64,000 bases of DNA, from assembly GCA_032871835.1 (NCBI GenBank), contig CM065303.1, positions 55,032,597 to 55,096,596 of the forward strand, written 5' to 3'. Positions within the stretch are counted from its first letter, which is position 1. Each line of letters begins with the position of its first letter. Below the pieces are notes generated by a model. That model saw only the letters and a list, made by a program, of their open reading frames with translations. It was not told the DNA's origin and made no database searches. This DNA is from Dipteronia dyeriana (taxonomy: Eukaryota > Streptophyta > Magnoliopsida > Sapindales > Sapindaceae). This document shows positions 1 through 11,179 of the stretch, piece by piece. The translations under genes were made by a program, and so were the position numbers.

Positions 1-157
1 ATATATATATATATATTATATATTATAGTATATATATAATATTTATTATAATATGTATTATGTATAATACATTTAATATTTATAATAATAGTAATAATAT
101 ATTTTGTATAATATAATATATATAATTGGATAATATAATATAAAAGTATTAAAATGA

Positions 158-189
<32 letters not shown>

Positions 190-289
190 ACATATAACGT
201 ATATATTACATATAATATATACATAATATACTATAATATAATATAATATAATATATTTATATATATAATATGTAATATATATATGTTAT
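1..289. repeat. AT-rich low-complexity sequence
   Basis: Almost pure A and T with alternating TA runs and short TAATA-type repeats. No gene is visible. It may be the AT-rich interior of the Tourist-like element whose right end lies at 532, because the related copy at 40249-40798 has a similar AT-rich interior. Confidence 0.8.
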
Positions 290-532
290 TTTTGGAAATG
301 ATAGTATTTTTGGAATAGAGTTGGAGATAGAGGGTTATTTTTGGAAGAGAAAATTTGATAATGGAATGGAATGGGCATTTCATTTGTTTTTTGATGGAAT
401 GCCCATTCCACCAAAATGGTAGAATCCACATTCCAATGGAATGCCCATTCCATTGGCATTTAACAAACCAAACAAATGTAATGGATTTCTTTCCATTCCA
501 TTCCATTCCATTCTACCTAACCAAACATCACC
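290..532. mobile_element. Right part of a Tourist-like (PIF/Harbinger-type) MITE
   Basis: The right end reads AACCAAACATCACC followed by TTA, matching a GGTGATGTTTGGTT terminus with a 3-bp TWA target site. The interior repeats GGAATGG and its complement and aligns with the element at 40249-40798 (shared blocks around ATTCCACCAAA and CACATTCCAATG). The left end is not identified and may lie beyond the window or inside the AT tract. Superfamily is inferred from terminus and TSD only. Confidence 0.55.
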
Positions 533-544
533 TTAATGTTTTAT

Positions 545-667
545 ATATATGCAAACTAAGTGGTAGTTGATCATGTTATTGTTCATAAAATTGTTGAAGA
601 ACACCGACCGACCGATAACACACATGCTAGTGCTTCTTCTAATTCAAGCATCCTAATTATTTAGAAT

Positions 668-672
<5 letters not shown>
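545..672 (+). repeat. Direct repeat flanking a TIR element, copy 1
   Basis: About 125 bp beginning ATGCAAACTAAGTGGTAG and ending TTAGAATAACAT is repeated at 2410-2592. The two copies flank the (TA)n-bounded element at 718-2345. It is far too long to be a target-site duplication. Confidence 0.85.

Positions 673-719
<47 letters not shown>
671..719. repeat. (TA)n microsatellite, left of the TIR element
   Basis: An uninterrupted alternating AT run of about 49 bp directly abuts the TAGGGTTATTA end of the next element. Confidence 0.95.
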
Positions 720-723
<4 letters not shown>

Positions 724-2339
724 TATTATGATTTTTATCCCTATAGTTAGCGTTAATCTGTGTTTGGTCCACTAGTTTTTAGAATTACTAACTTTAGTCT
801 TCCGTTAGAAATTCTGTGAAAACAAATAGAATGACAAAAATACCCTCTATGAAGGTTTCTAATGAATGGTAGTATAGTAATTTTATATTTAATTAAAAAT
901 AATAATAATAATAACAAATTAAATTTAAAATAAAAATATATAAAAAACAAATTGAATCTTCTTCAACCATCAGGCATCAACCATCGACCAGTAACCTTCA
1001 ACCAGTTAACAATCCATCTTCATCATTATCAAACAATCTTCAACCCATAAAAAGAAAAAGAAAATAAAAAATTCATCATCCTCGTCTTCTCTACTACCAC
1101 CACCATCATCTTCATCAGACTTCAACTTTAAACACTCCATCATCAACCTTCAACTTTAAACACTCCATCATCAACAATCTTCTTTACCCAACCCAGATTC
1201 GCTCTCTTTCTATCGCTCATCTCTCTCACACCATTCACCACCACCGTCTTTCTCTCTCTCACACACCAGTCACCATCGCTTCTTTCTCTCTCACCGGACC
1301 GAATAAACCCACAATCGATCTACACAAACCGATCGGTCTACGCAAACCGATCGATTTGTACCCAAATAATCTGTACCAGATTGTGGGTCTTCAATGAAAG
1401 AGACAGGATTCGGTTCACAAACACCCAGGAGATATGATCGAGATCGAGAGAGATTTTGGATTCGCGTGATTTGGATCCACACTAGGTCAGGTTTTATGGT
1501 GATGTAACTGAGAGATAGAACGTTGGAGATAGCGTTTGGAGTTGTTGAATGTTGGAGTTTCTATTATTTATTATTTATTTTTTATTTTTTATTTTGTGGA
1601 TGTGTGGATTGATGTATTTTTGGGTGAATGTTTGTTGAATGTTGAATTTTTGATTTTGGGTGGGGGTGGTTGTGTGTTTTCTGTCGAATAGGGGTGGTGG
1701 TGTGATTTTGATTTTCTGGGTTTTTGGGTTGTTTATGGTGGTGTGGTTTTGATGTTGATTTGGTTGGGGATGATCGATTCTTGTGATAATGATGATCGAT
1801 TCATCAGGGTTCCATGAAGTGGTGGGCAGATGAAATTGTATTTTTGGATCTGGATCCATGAAGAAAATGAAAACTGTGTATTGATCTGGGATTCTGGTTC
1901 CATGAACAATTCTGGTGTTTGGCAGATGAAAAATTGTTGCCAGATGTATTGGCAGATGAAAATTTGTATTTTCGAATTAATTCATTCTTTTTTAAAAAAA
2001 AATCGACATTGTTTAAATTAAATCTCCTTTTTTTAAAATTTTAAAAAAATATATTTTATGTTTTTAATTTTTTTTTTTAATTTTTATATTATTAAATACC
2101 ATTTTTATCCGTAGTTCTAAAAAGCTTCTAAAAGCTTTAGTTACATTTCCTATTTTACCCTTGTTGACCTAACGGAAGTCAACAAAATTCTAGTGGAAGT
2201 CAACAAAATTCTAACGGAATTGAACGGTAATGACTGAAATCTGTATTTTCAGAGAACTAGTTGATTGAATTTAGTAATTCCAAAAACTACTGGATTAAAC
2301 CCATATAAACGCAAACTAGATGGACTAAAATCTTAATAT

Positions 2340-2345
<6 letters not shown>
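718..2345. mobile_element. 1.6-kb non-autonomous TIR element inserted in a (TA)n tract
   Basis: The left end (TAGGGTTATTATGATTTTTA) and the reverse complement of the right end (TAGGGATATTAAGATTTTAG) match. Similarity continues inward for about 90 bp, through AGTTTTTAGAATTACTAA-like blocks. The interior is AC/TG-rich with no recognisable transposase; short ORFs in it (for example 1575-1859, minus) look incidental. Long TIRs suggest a Mutator-like element, but the target lies inside a microsatellite, so no TSD can be read. Confidence 0.6.

Positions 2346-2415
<70 letters not shown>
2344..2415. repeat. (TA)n microsatellite, right of the TIR element
   Basis: An alternating TA run of about 70 bp. 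Confidence 0.95.
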
Positions 2416-2418
<3 letters not shown>

Positions 2419-2592
2419 AACTAAGTGGTAGTTGATCATGTTATTGTTCATAAAATTGTTGAAGAACACCGAAACTAAGTGGTAGTTGATTATGTTATTT
2501 TTCATAAAATTGTTGAAGAACACCGACCGACCGATAACACATATGCTAGTGATTCTTTTAAGTCAAGCATCCTAATTATTTAGAATAACATT
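2410..2592 (+). repeat. Direct repeat flanking a TIR element, copy 2 with internal duplication
   Basis: Second copy of the segment at 545-672. The first 54 bp (AAACTAAGTGGTAGTTGAT... to ...GAACACCG) occur twice in tandem here and once in copy 1, so this copy gained a local duplication or the other lost one. Confidence 0.85.
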
Positions 2593-2741
2593 TAAATAAA
2601 ATTTTAAAATTAATTAATATTTTCCCAATATTATGAATATATAATCGTTCGTAGAATTATATATATAAATCGGGTTGGTCTTGAGAGAAAAAACATCAAA
2701 TACGATCATATGCTTATATATATGTGTGTGTGTGTGTGTGT

Positions 2742-3134
2742 AAAGAGAGTCTCTCATGGGGGATTTTTTATTTTTATTTTAGTAAGGACCTTGATGAAAT
2801 CACATTGATTCTTATGAATTTTGTTCTGATTTTTTTTTTTGGATGATAAATTCATTGAAATCTACATATGAATAAAATTTGAGAATTTTTCAAGTACTAT
2901 AACTATTTTTCTTGAATTTTCTATATTTCACCCATTTTTCTAATTCCTTCATATTTAACAAAATCGGAAAAAATAGAAATAGTACGTGAAAAAATTTCAA
3001 AAAAAAAATTCATAAGTATATTTCATTAAATTTATCATCCATAAAAAAAAATCAGATTAAAATTCATAAAAATTGATATGATTTCCTCATAGTTTTTATC
3101 AAAATTAAAATAAATGATTTATTACGAGAGACTA
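2742..3134. mobile_element. Foldback MITE of a microsatellite-associated family, copy 1
   Basis: About 390 bp, palindromic over almost its whole length. The left arm contains TAGTAAGGACCTTGATGAAA, GGATGATAAATTCATTGAAA and CAAGTACTATAACTA, and the right arm holds their complements. A (TG)n run precedes it and a (TA)n run follows. Relatives lie at 38361-38750, 39098-39477 and 52721-53622. No coding capacity. Confidence 0.75.
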
Positions 3135-3299
3135 TATATATATATATATATATATAATTGAAGGCAAATGGGTGTGCATGCCCTAAACTATTAATTTAAA
3201 TATGCACGCATACCTCAACTGAATACAAAAAAACATGAACTAAACTAATTAACCAATCTATCCAGACCAGTGGATATCGAACAATAATGTCTGAGATAA

Positions 3300-4990
3300 T
3301 CATTAGATAGAGATGACTTAAGCCGTAGAAATATGGCGAATCTTAGTTTGCGCTATAGCCAACAAGAAGAGGAGTTTCCAATCTCTCCAAAGGGGTGGAA
3401 GAGTTAGCAGCAAAGCGAAGTTTAACCCGAGGCTTGGAAAGTGGAATCTGCAATCTGACCTTGGGCCCCGACACAACCATGATAGAAGCTGAAGAAGAGG
3501 TAATATCAATCAAACCTCGCTGAGTAGAAGGAACTATAATGGTGACAGTAATCTAAGTTATTGAACTCGTCACCTCAAGCAGCACAAAAGAAGCAGCATG
3601 GGACCTAGAACCATCAATCAAATCCTCTTGTAAATCAAACCCTACTGATCAATTGGATCTGCAGAGGAGAAGTGACAGCAATAGCTGCAAGAAAATCAGA
3701 AGTAATTTGCACCAGTGAACTAACCGATCTAGAAATAGATCCATCAATTGAAACCCGTTGGTCATTCAAGTCTCGTTGGTCAATTGAATATGTTCTAGGA
3801 ATTGAAATCGTCCCCTCAACCGACACAGAATCCATAGAAGAATGAACCACGATCGAATCTTGAATGAAATATTTAGATCAGGAAGAGAGCTCGTTACATC
3901 AATTTTAGGACGATATTCTTACCTAACCTTTGAGTGACTGGGAGATTGCCGAGAAAGTTCCCCTTTTTTTATCAGAATTATCTAGAGGTGGTCTGTTCCA
4001 ACGATAATTGGCGGGTGTATGCCTAATAGAGCTTCACAGATTATAGAAATCAACCAAATTCTCATAATGAATAAAAATAAATAAACAAGCACCGTCTCAT
4101 TCGAGCATAAGAGAATCCGACAAGTTGGAAGAAAGGCTCACATCTACAAGCACCCTAGCGTATTGACCCAGGTCTTTTTCAAGACTTGCCTTATCAATTT
4201 GTAGTGGCACTCCTATACCCTGAGCAATGTCAGTCAAAATTTGGGGGTGTCAATATTCCTAACCAAGTTTGTGAAAACGATCCCAAACTTGTGAATTTGT
4301 TGCCATTGTTGTAATCTTAGAATTCCTAACTTCAACATAATCGAGCCAAAAGATCATACTTTCTCTTTGTCATGAACATTAGAAAGCAACATGTTATAAT
4401 ATCATCTGCCTAAAGATATCAGCCACCATGGCGAAGAGATCAACAAAAGTTGATGTAGTTTCAATTTCAAATCGTGGATTTTCCTAGGAGTATCCCATTT
4501 ATATAAAATAACTCGACCAATTACAGTTGATTTGCACATTGCAACATGTTTTAAATGAATTTAGATCCTCTACTGATCTTATCTTTTTCCTGACCTCATC
4601 TAATCTTATGACACATAAGCACTGCAATGTATGTGTTGTTAAGATGTGATTGGTTTCTACAACCACTTTACCAAAAACCAATCATATATTTTAAAGTCAG
4701 GAAAAAGATCAGATTAGTAGAGGATCCAAACTCGTTCTAAATATATCAATTCGTTAATACGAATAGCTACAAATTCTTCTCTTTTTAGTTGGTATGTTGG
4801 GAAAGTGCATAGGAGAGGAGATTGAATGAGATGATTTTGTGAACTCGTCTGCGAAGGAATGCTTCGTCGACAAATCATAGACGTTGGAAGTAGCTGCAAT
4901 GGACGTTGGTGCAAGCGAATCAATCGGCGTTGAAACATATTGCTGTGTCATGATACCGGGGGACTCAAGACAAGCAACAATGTACACATC
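3300..4990 (-). pseudogene. Degenerate LINE-type ORF1 / DUF4283 protein
   Basis: On the minus strand, stitched across several frames, the translation follows the order of plant DUF4283 proteins. It begins with a KREEFVAIRINELIYLERV-like segment near 4800-4720. Next comes a WWLISLGR-YYNMLLS segment near 4420. A HPQILTDIAQGIGVPLQIDK and YARVLVDVSLS segment follows near 4250-4130. Last is a remnant of a zinc knuckle (SSIRHTPANY, cysteines lost) near 4000. In plants this domain combination is typical of L1-like LINE ORF1 and related retroelement proteins. Stops and frameshifts interrupt it throughout, so it is a relic. The part below about 3950 keeps short open frames but no recognisable domain, and no reverse transcriptase follows, so the copy is also truncated or rearranged. 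Confidence 0.6.
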
Positions 4991-6135
4991 AAACTATTTA
5001 ATTAAATAATTTATTTATAATTATTCTATTTGATTAATTTACAACAATTGTTTGGTAGATGCATCTTGTCCATTCACTCAAGCCGGCAACAACACAAGTC
5101 TTCATGAAACTCGAAACTTTCAAAAATCTTTAATTTATTTTTATTATTTTGATTATAATGATTAATTTAAAATCATTTATTTTATTTTATATAAAAAAAC
5201 TCATTTATTTTATTTTTCAATGATTTTACGTAAACCGTTCATGTCTCGATTATAAGTATGATTTCATTTTTTTTATAGTGTATTATATTTTTTTGAACAA
5301 TTACACACGGTGTATAGTTAGTTAGATAGTGATTTTATTATATTTTATGATTATATTATTAATCTTCGATTGATTAGTTTATATATTTTAAAAGGATAAT
5401 TATTGAAGTTGATAACATAATGTAGTATATTTTAATGTCAAAAGTGACATAACAAAAGTATTTTATATACATATCACCTCTCTTCTACATATATGAGGAC
5501 GGGTTTAAATTCGGAATCAAATTCGGATCGCACATGTATTGTTTGATCTCGATAGGTTTCAATAGTCTGATTGTAATAATTTTTATAATACTTCAAAAAA
5601 AAAAAGTATATGTATATAAAATCGAACAACGTCCCAGTTTTTTTGAATGAAATTTTCTCTTGAAAACTTTTGTGATTATAAAATATTAAAGGCTCATTTT
5701 TTTTCATGTTAAATCTAAAAATTCAAATTAGAAATTGAAACCACAAAAAATCAGAAAAACAAATAAAAAATAAATTTGACTTTCTAAAGAAAATTTAGTT
5801 CAAATAAAAAATAAAATAAAAATAATATAACTAAAAATACAAATTTAAGGATCAGACCGATAAAAACGACGTATATATATATAAACAAAACAAAGAATTT
5901 TATTAATAGGGTCAACTTTTGTTTGAATTAGCTAATAGGATCTTTGCTTTGGACATTTGATTCTACAAGATTCAACAAACGAATACGCTTTATTTATTTT
6001 TTTCTTTTTTAAATATAGTTTTTGACAAATTCAAGTGTGTTGATTTAGGGCAGGCTTAAACAACTATAATATGATCAATTTTTATTTTATTATTATTATT
6101 ATTTTGATTTGGTATAATATGATCAATTTAATAAT
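4991..6135. other. AT-rich spacer, no gene seen
   Basis: Short AT-rich ORFs only, without codon structure or recognisable motifs. No terminal repeats could be paired. Confidence 0.6.
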
Positions 6136-6140
6136 AACAT

Positions 6141-6700
6141 TGACGCAGCGGAGTATGGTAAAAAATAAGAATGATCACTTTGTCGAACCCTGAGGTACAC
6201 TCAGACGAACCTTGACACAGTGACCGGTAGTTACCCAAGCATGGACCGCCATGCAGGGGCCATCATTCCCTAATATTCGTTAGAAAATGATGCTCTCAAA
6301 TTCTCAAAGAGCATGTCGAATCCACGACAGATAAATATTCCAGATGAACTATTTTATTAAAATCAATCAAATGTTTAAAAGTTATAATAATTGGAAATAA
6401 TAAGACTATTTATAATAAACTAATCATAGTACGACATCCCTTAGAAAAAAAAACTAAAACAAGAAAAGATCAAAACTAATCAGAATCTTCTAAGATTCAT
6501 GACTCCTAACTTGACTAGAAAACAAAGATCAAATCTTACCCCAAAAGTAAGTTTGATTTATTTCCAAAACCTAAATTTAATTCCTAATCAAACTAAAATA
6601 AATAAACTTATTAAACAAGAAAATACCCAAATTAACAAAATAAGAAAATAAATAAATTGTTCGACATGGACCGCGATTCCTTCATTTTTATCCTACATCA
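6141..6700 (-). repeat. 3' LTR of the non-autonomous element
   Basis: About 560 bp with TG/CA-type ends, closely matching 8100-8669 apart from scattered substitutions and small indels. One difference is an extra ACTCGAATACG-like block in the other LTR near 8390. Confidence 0.9.
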
Positions 6701-6720
6701 GTCACCCCTTTTTAAAAAGA
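6701..6720 (-). promoter_or_regulatory. Polypurine tract
   Basis: Directly abuts the 3' LTR. The minus strand reads CTTTTTAAAAAGGGGTGAC, the expected plus-strand-DNA priming site. Confidence 0.7.
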
Positions 6721-6946
6721 ACACGTCATCGAGTTCGGTTGAAACACGCGAAAAGACAGGTAAACAAAGAAGAACCCATATTTGTCTTGTGGGAGTGGTA
6801 AACGCCAACCGAAAAAGCTCTCCGTAGTTCATCCCAAATCCACAACGGCACCACAATCGTCCAACGGAATGCAAAAGATGTCCAAGCTATTCGCCACTAG
6901 CGATGCCTATTGGTTGCGGCTTGGACCGCTGGACACCTGTAGAGGT

Positions 6947-7390
6947 TTAGACAATAGCGATCCTCTTTGCTAGCTCTTCCCATCCCACATAGTATTCTCC
7001 TCCTCTTAATATAAACTCGTCCTCGAGTTTGGCAAGGTTTTGTTTGGGTGGATAATACTTTAAATGTACCATCTTGTCAATCGCTGGCTTGAACAAATAT
7101 ACTTCAGATGGCAAGAATAATGTCGGATCTTCAAAATCCAAATCAAGAAAAATAATTTTCAAATTACCCCAATAAAAATTGTGTGGATTTTCAAATAAGT
7201 TATCACCCTTGGAAACTTTATCAATAGAAATCGATTTAGCTTCCAGTTTTGCTTCAACCATATCTAAAGTGCAATCAATATCAATGGTTGGATAGCAGTT
7301 TTCAACTTCTAAGACCAAAGACTCGTCTTCAATTATTTCAACAATTTCAACTTCATACGAAATATCTTCACTGTATCTTCTGCATAACAA
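6947..7390 (-). CDS. 147-codon acidic ORF inside the non-autonomous LTR element
   Basis: This is the longest ORF of the internal region. The translation is rich in Asp and Glu and ends with a KLEDEFILRGGEYYVGWEE-like segment. No zinc knuckle, protease or polymerase motif is visible and I do not recognise the family. The element has no other open frame of this size, so the ORF could be a remnant of the parent's gag or pol, or a protein kept by the non-autonomous family. The upstream internal sequence (7391-8081) has only short ORFs. The start codon is uncertain and translation has not been shown. Confidence 0.35.
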   Translation of the reverse strand: MLCRRYSEDISYEVEIVEIIEDESLVLEVENCYPTIDIDCTLDMVEAKLEAKSISIDKVSKGDNLFENPHNFYWGNLKIIFLDLDFEDPTLFLPSEVYLFKPAIDKMVHLKYYPPKQNLAKLEDEFILRGGEYYVGWEELAKRIAIV

Positions 7391-8081
7391 AAATCTTCAA
7401 AATAATCATTTGGAAGATATTCCTTCTGCATTACTTGTTTCATAACCGGCCATGATTGAATCATATCCATTCCAAATCTTTTTCGATCCTTTTAAAAGTC
7501 TTCCTACCAAATTAATGCATCGTTTGTTAAATAAATTTCTACTAATAAAACTTTCAAACTTTCTTCAGTTTTCTGATTCTTTAGTTTTCAAATGTCCAGA
7601 AAAAAATCGAAGTCTTGGTTGATAATCATTATAGCTCAAAAAATAATTATTAGAATCAAGAGAACCATTAAAACCCATTGAGAATTGAAATTAGAGTCCG
7701 AAAAAAAAACGTACCAAAATTTGAACCCTGAGAACTGCTTACGAAAAATTAATTCACTCGCGGCTTTAGGTGTGTGTGATGGTGGACGCAATCTGAAATA
7801 TCTGAAACTCGTGAGACTGATCTGAAATTTCTGGCACTGTTGAGGTTGATCTACTAATTGTAACACTGTTGGGTTGATCCACAATTTCTGCTGTCTCTGA
7901 GGCTGATTGTTAATTCTCGGAACTATCACACAGACACTCTCATTCCTTTTCTTTTTCTTTTTCTTTTTCAATTTTGTTTCTCTATTTTTTTTATGGGGTG
8001 ATATGGAGGGTGAATATATGGTGTATAGGAAGGTAGTTGGTTGTGGTTCGTGGACGCTGAGCCTAGCACATAGATAGACTC

Positions 8082-8097
8082 GGTAGCTCTGATACCA
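8082..8097 (-). promoter_or_regulatory. Primer-binding site (iMet tRNA type)
   Basis: The minus strand reads TGGTATCAGAGCTACC, two bases inside the 5' LTR end at 8100. Confidence 0.9.
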
Positions 8098-8099
8098 AT

Positions 8100-8669
8100 T
8101 GACGCAACGAGGTATGGTGAAAAATAAGAATGATCACTTTGTCGAACCTTGAGGCACACTCAGACGAATCTTGACGCAGCGACCGGTAGTTACCCAAGCA
8201 TGGACCGCCATGCAGGGGTCATCATTCCCTAATCTTCGTTAGAAAATGGTGCTCTCAAATTCTCAAAGAGCATGTCGAATCCACGACAGATAAATGTTCC
8301 AAAGGAACGATTTTATTAAAATCAATCAAAGGTTTAAAAGTTACAATAATTGGAAATAATAAGACTATTTATAATAAATTAATCATAATACGACTCGAAT
8401 ACGATATTCCTTAAAAAAAAAACTAAACCAATAAAAGATCAAAACTAATCAGAATCTTCTAAGATTCATGACTCCTAACTTGACTAGAAAACAAATATCA
8501 AATTTTACCCCAAAGGTAAGTTTGATTTATTTCCAAAACCTAAATTTAATTCCTAATCAAACTAAAATAAATAAACTTATTAAACAAAAAAATACTCAAA
8601 TTAACAAAATAAGCAAATAAAGAAATTGTTCAACATGGGTCGCGATTACTTCATCTTTTACCTACATCA
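8100..8669 (-). repeat. 5' LTR of the non-autonomous element
   Basis: 570 bp, direct repeat of 6141-6700, followed by the AACAT target duplication. Confidence 0.9.
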
Positions 8670-8890
8670 AACATTAATTGTTTTTTATTTTATTTTTTAT
8701 AATGTGGAATTAATCTTTGACAATTTAGTGACTAATTCAAAAGTAGAAGTTACTAATCACGTTTTTTTTTTTTTGAGGATGCTAAAATAATACTTTACAT
8801 TTGCACACATTACACAACACAAATCTCATAGTAACAAGTAGATGCAACGTCCATTTAAAAAATAAAATTAAACATACATTCATAAAAAAT

Positions 8891-9069
8891 AGAGTAATGT
8901 TACGTCACAATATATTTGACAGTTGATGTGTCAATTGGTAAGTGGATGTATAGATAAGTGAAATAAATCAATATTAATGTGTATCCACTTACCAACTGAC
9001 ACATCAGCTGTCACGTGTGTTACGATGGATGAGTTGCGATTCTAGTAGTTGTGATACTAGCATTACTCT
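8891..9069. mobile_element. Small MITE, AGAGTAATG family, copy 1
   Basis: 179 bp, ends AGAGTAATGTTAC and GCATTACTCT. A long internal palindrome pairs TGTCAATTGGTAAGTGGAT with ATCCACTTACCAACTGACA. Relatives at 9611, 13673, 25984 and 36563. Confidence 0.75.
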
Positions 9070-9610
9070 AACAAAAAAAATATTGAGAATAAATTCTTCT
9101 TGTATAAATTGGTCACTTATATTTGGTGAAATTGGTCTAGAAGTTTTTTTTTTTCTTTTTTTTTAGAAAGTGAGGATTCTAACATGTACCTCATATCAAT
9201 ATGCCTACCACCACAATCTAAAAGTAAGTTAATCTATCTATATGAACGAGGTTGTGAATTTGAATTATATTTTCCTCCTTCAATAATTTAATTAAAAAAA
9301 AAAACGTATAATCAATGTATTTTAATTTTATCTTGGCTTCAAAGCTAGTTCGGTTGTGAAGGGAGGGAGGGCTGGCGGGGGGACATGGCCCCAAACCTAG
9401 ATAAAAATATTAAAATTCATTTAATTTTTTTTACCAAACTTGTTTAACTTTTTATCATTTTGAACCCCCCTAATTTTTTTTTATTTTGATTTGTATAATA
9501 GCACCCCTAAACTTGAATTTCTAACTCCAGTGTACTAAAACTCTAAAAGTGGATGTGCACTCAAATTTGTATTCAAAGTTTATAAATTTTATATTTTATT
9601 ATATTTATAA

Positions 9611-9794
9611 AGAGCAATGTTAGATTATTCAAATTATTTATCTAAATCCATATCTAAATGATATGAAATGTGAATAGTTAAAATCACATCATTCACTATA
9701 AAATCTCAAAGTTAACATAATTTTTGATAATTTACGCACCACATCATTTAGGTATAGAATTGGGTAAATTTTTTATGAGATGTAACATTACTCT
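9611..9794. mobile_element. Small MITE, AGAGTAATG family, copy 2
   Basis: About 184 bp, ends AGAGCAATGTTAGA and GTAACATTACTCT. The interior contains the TATCTAAATGATATG / CATCATTTAGGTATA pairing seen in the other copies. Confidence 0.65.
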
Positions 9795-10599
9795 TATTTC
9801 TCTTATGTGTAGTGTCCTAACAAAATCACTTCCAAACCGTGATAAAAAAAATGCACAATAGTTTAGTTTAGAGAAAATAACACTGGACACCATAAATTAA
9901 TAGGTAGAGTTCCAAATAAAGTCATTTACTGTTTAATTATTTCAAAATCAACATTTTGAAAGAACATTGTTCATTGATAGTCATTCTTTTAAAATCTTAC
10001 AGAAATCTACTGTTATTGTGACATGATATCTATAAAGAATTTTATAGGTAATATTTATATATTTTGATTATTTAATTATATATAAAAATTAATGATTTGA
10101 TTAATTTATTATTTTTATTGACAAAATCTCCTATTGATGGGTGATATCAATCTTATTATTATCCCCTGCCTAATTTTATGATTAATTTGAGGGTGACATC
10201 AAACTTATTTCATGATTAATTTGTTATTTAATTTTATTAAAAAAATGATTTGATCATAATAATTTTATGAGGAATATTTCCTATTTTATAAAACAATTAA
10301 GATAAAAAAAATAGTTAAAATATAGTTAAAAAATCAGTTTAAAACCCGTTAAAAACCGGTTCAAACACCACTACACCGGTGTAAAACATGTTTCACTATT
10401 TTAGCCATAATTAATAGGTAAAATGAAAATAATTAATAATTTCTTTTCATAGAATGATTGACTTAAACCATTTTAAAATTTTAATAAGAACTAACTAATT
10501 AAATCAGTGGTTCTAGATACCAATAACCCTTTATTTTACTTGACATGTAGGGTACAAACGGGACTAGGGGAACATGTGAAAGTGAAGATATAAACGTCT

Positions 10600-11175
10600 G
10601 CCGTTATTAACACGTGGCAAAAAGTTTACGGTAAATTGGGAAGTGGGAACCTTTAAAAGTCATTATCAAACCATCAAACTATTTTTCGACAAACTATTTA
10701 ACACATCACTAAATTTATTTTTTTATTAAAAAAAAAACACGATTTCTTCCGTTTTGTCTAATCAAAATAAACGAAAGAAAAAAAAAAAAAAAGGAATAAA
10801 ATTGAAAGAGAGAAAGCAATGCAAATGGCAATTGCATGAGCATCAGAGCTGATCCGAAAACAGCCTTCAAGGTGGGCGTGGGCCCCAGGGGAGAGAGTAA
10901 GAAGTTGAAGGGCCACGTGTAGCGATCACATGGTTGTTGTGGTGGGTGGACCCCACCCCAGTTATCGCAGTGGGTACAGGTACGTTGCAGTAGTAAAAAG
11001 CTCAATAGCTCATGATAAAGAGGAGAGGAGAGAGGGTGGGGCTCTTTACACGTGTAAGGATCACGTGGTGCTGCCTTTGTCTGTGTCAGTTTCAGTTGCG
11101 GGGCCTTTTTTGCCCTCTGCGTATCTCTCTATCGGTTACTCTTCTGGTTGTGGTCGTGGTTTTTCTGGTACCCGT
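10600..11175. promoter_or_regulatory. G-box and TCP-site cluster in a GC-richer island
   Basis: Four CACGTG G-boxes occur within about 460 bp (10611, 10914, 11049, 11062), with flanks such as AACACGTGGC and GATCACGTGG. A GTGGGCCCC TCP-type site lies near 10878 and a GTGGACCCCACCCC block near 10940. The island is richer in G and C than the surrounding DNA and looks promoter-like, but no convincing coding region adjoins it. ORFs here (for example 10930-11181) overlap each other on both strands. It could be the promoter of a lost or unrecognised gene. Confidence 0.3.
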
Positions 11176-11179
11176 ACTT

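Larger units (their letters stand above)
6141..8669 (-). mobile_element. Complete non-autonomous LTR retrotransposon
   Basis: Two direct repeats (6141-6700 and 8100-8669) start TGACGCA and end CTACATCA. They are flanked by an exact 5-bp duplication, AACAT (6136-6140 and 8670-8674). Next to the right repeat, the minus strand reads TGGTATCAGAGCTACC, an iMet-tRNA primer-binding site. Next to the left repeat, it reads AAAAAGGGGTGAC, a polypurine tract. The element therefore runs on the minus strand, with its 5' LTR at 8669-8100. Only about 1.4 kb lies between the LTRs, with one 147-codon ORF and no protease, reverse transcriptase or integrase. It must have been mobilised in trans. Confidence 0.92.
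8675..10560. other. AT-rich spacer with two small MITEs
   Basis: No ORF with coding character. Apart from the MITEs at 8891-9069 and 9611-9794, I see only A/T runs and a G/C-rich block near 9355-9400 (GGGGGGACATGGCCCC). A similar GGCCATGGCCCC block occurs near 41995, suggesting a shared decayed element. Confidence 0.5.

Noticed and set aside
9341..9560. GGCCCC-rich block similar to one near 41990
   Set aside because: Probably two fragments of one old repeat, but the similarity is short and no ends could be defined, so it is not listed as an element.
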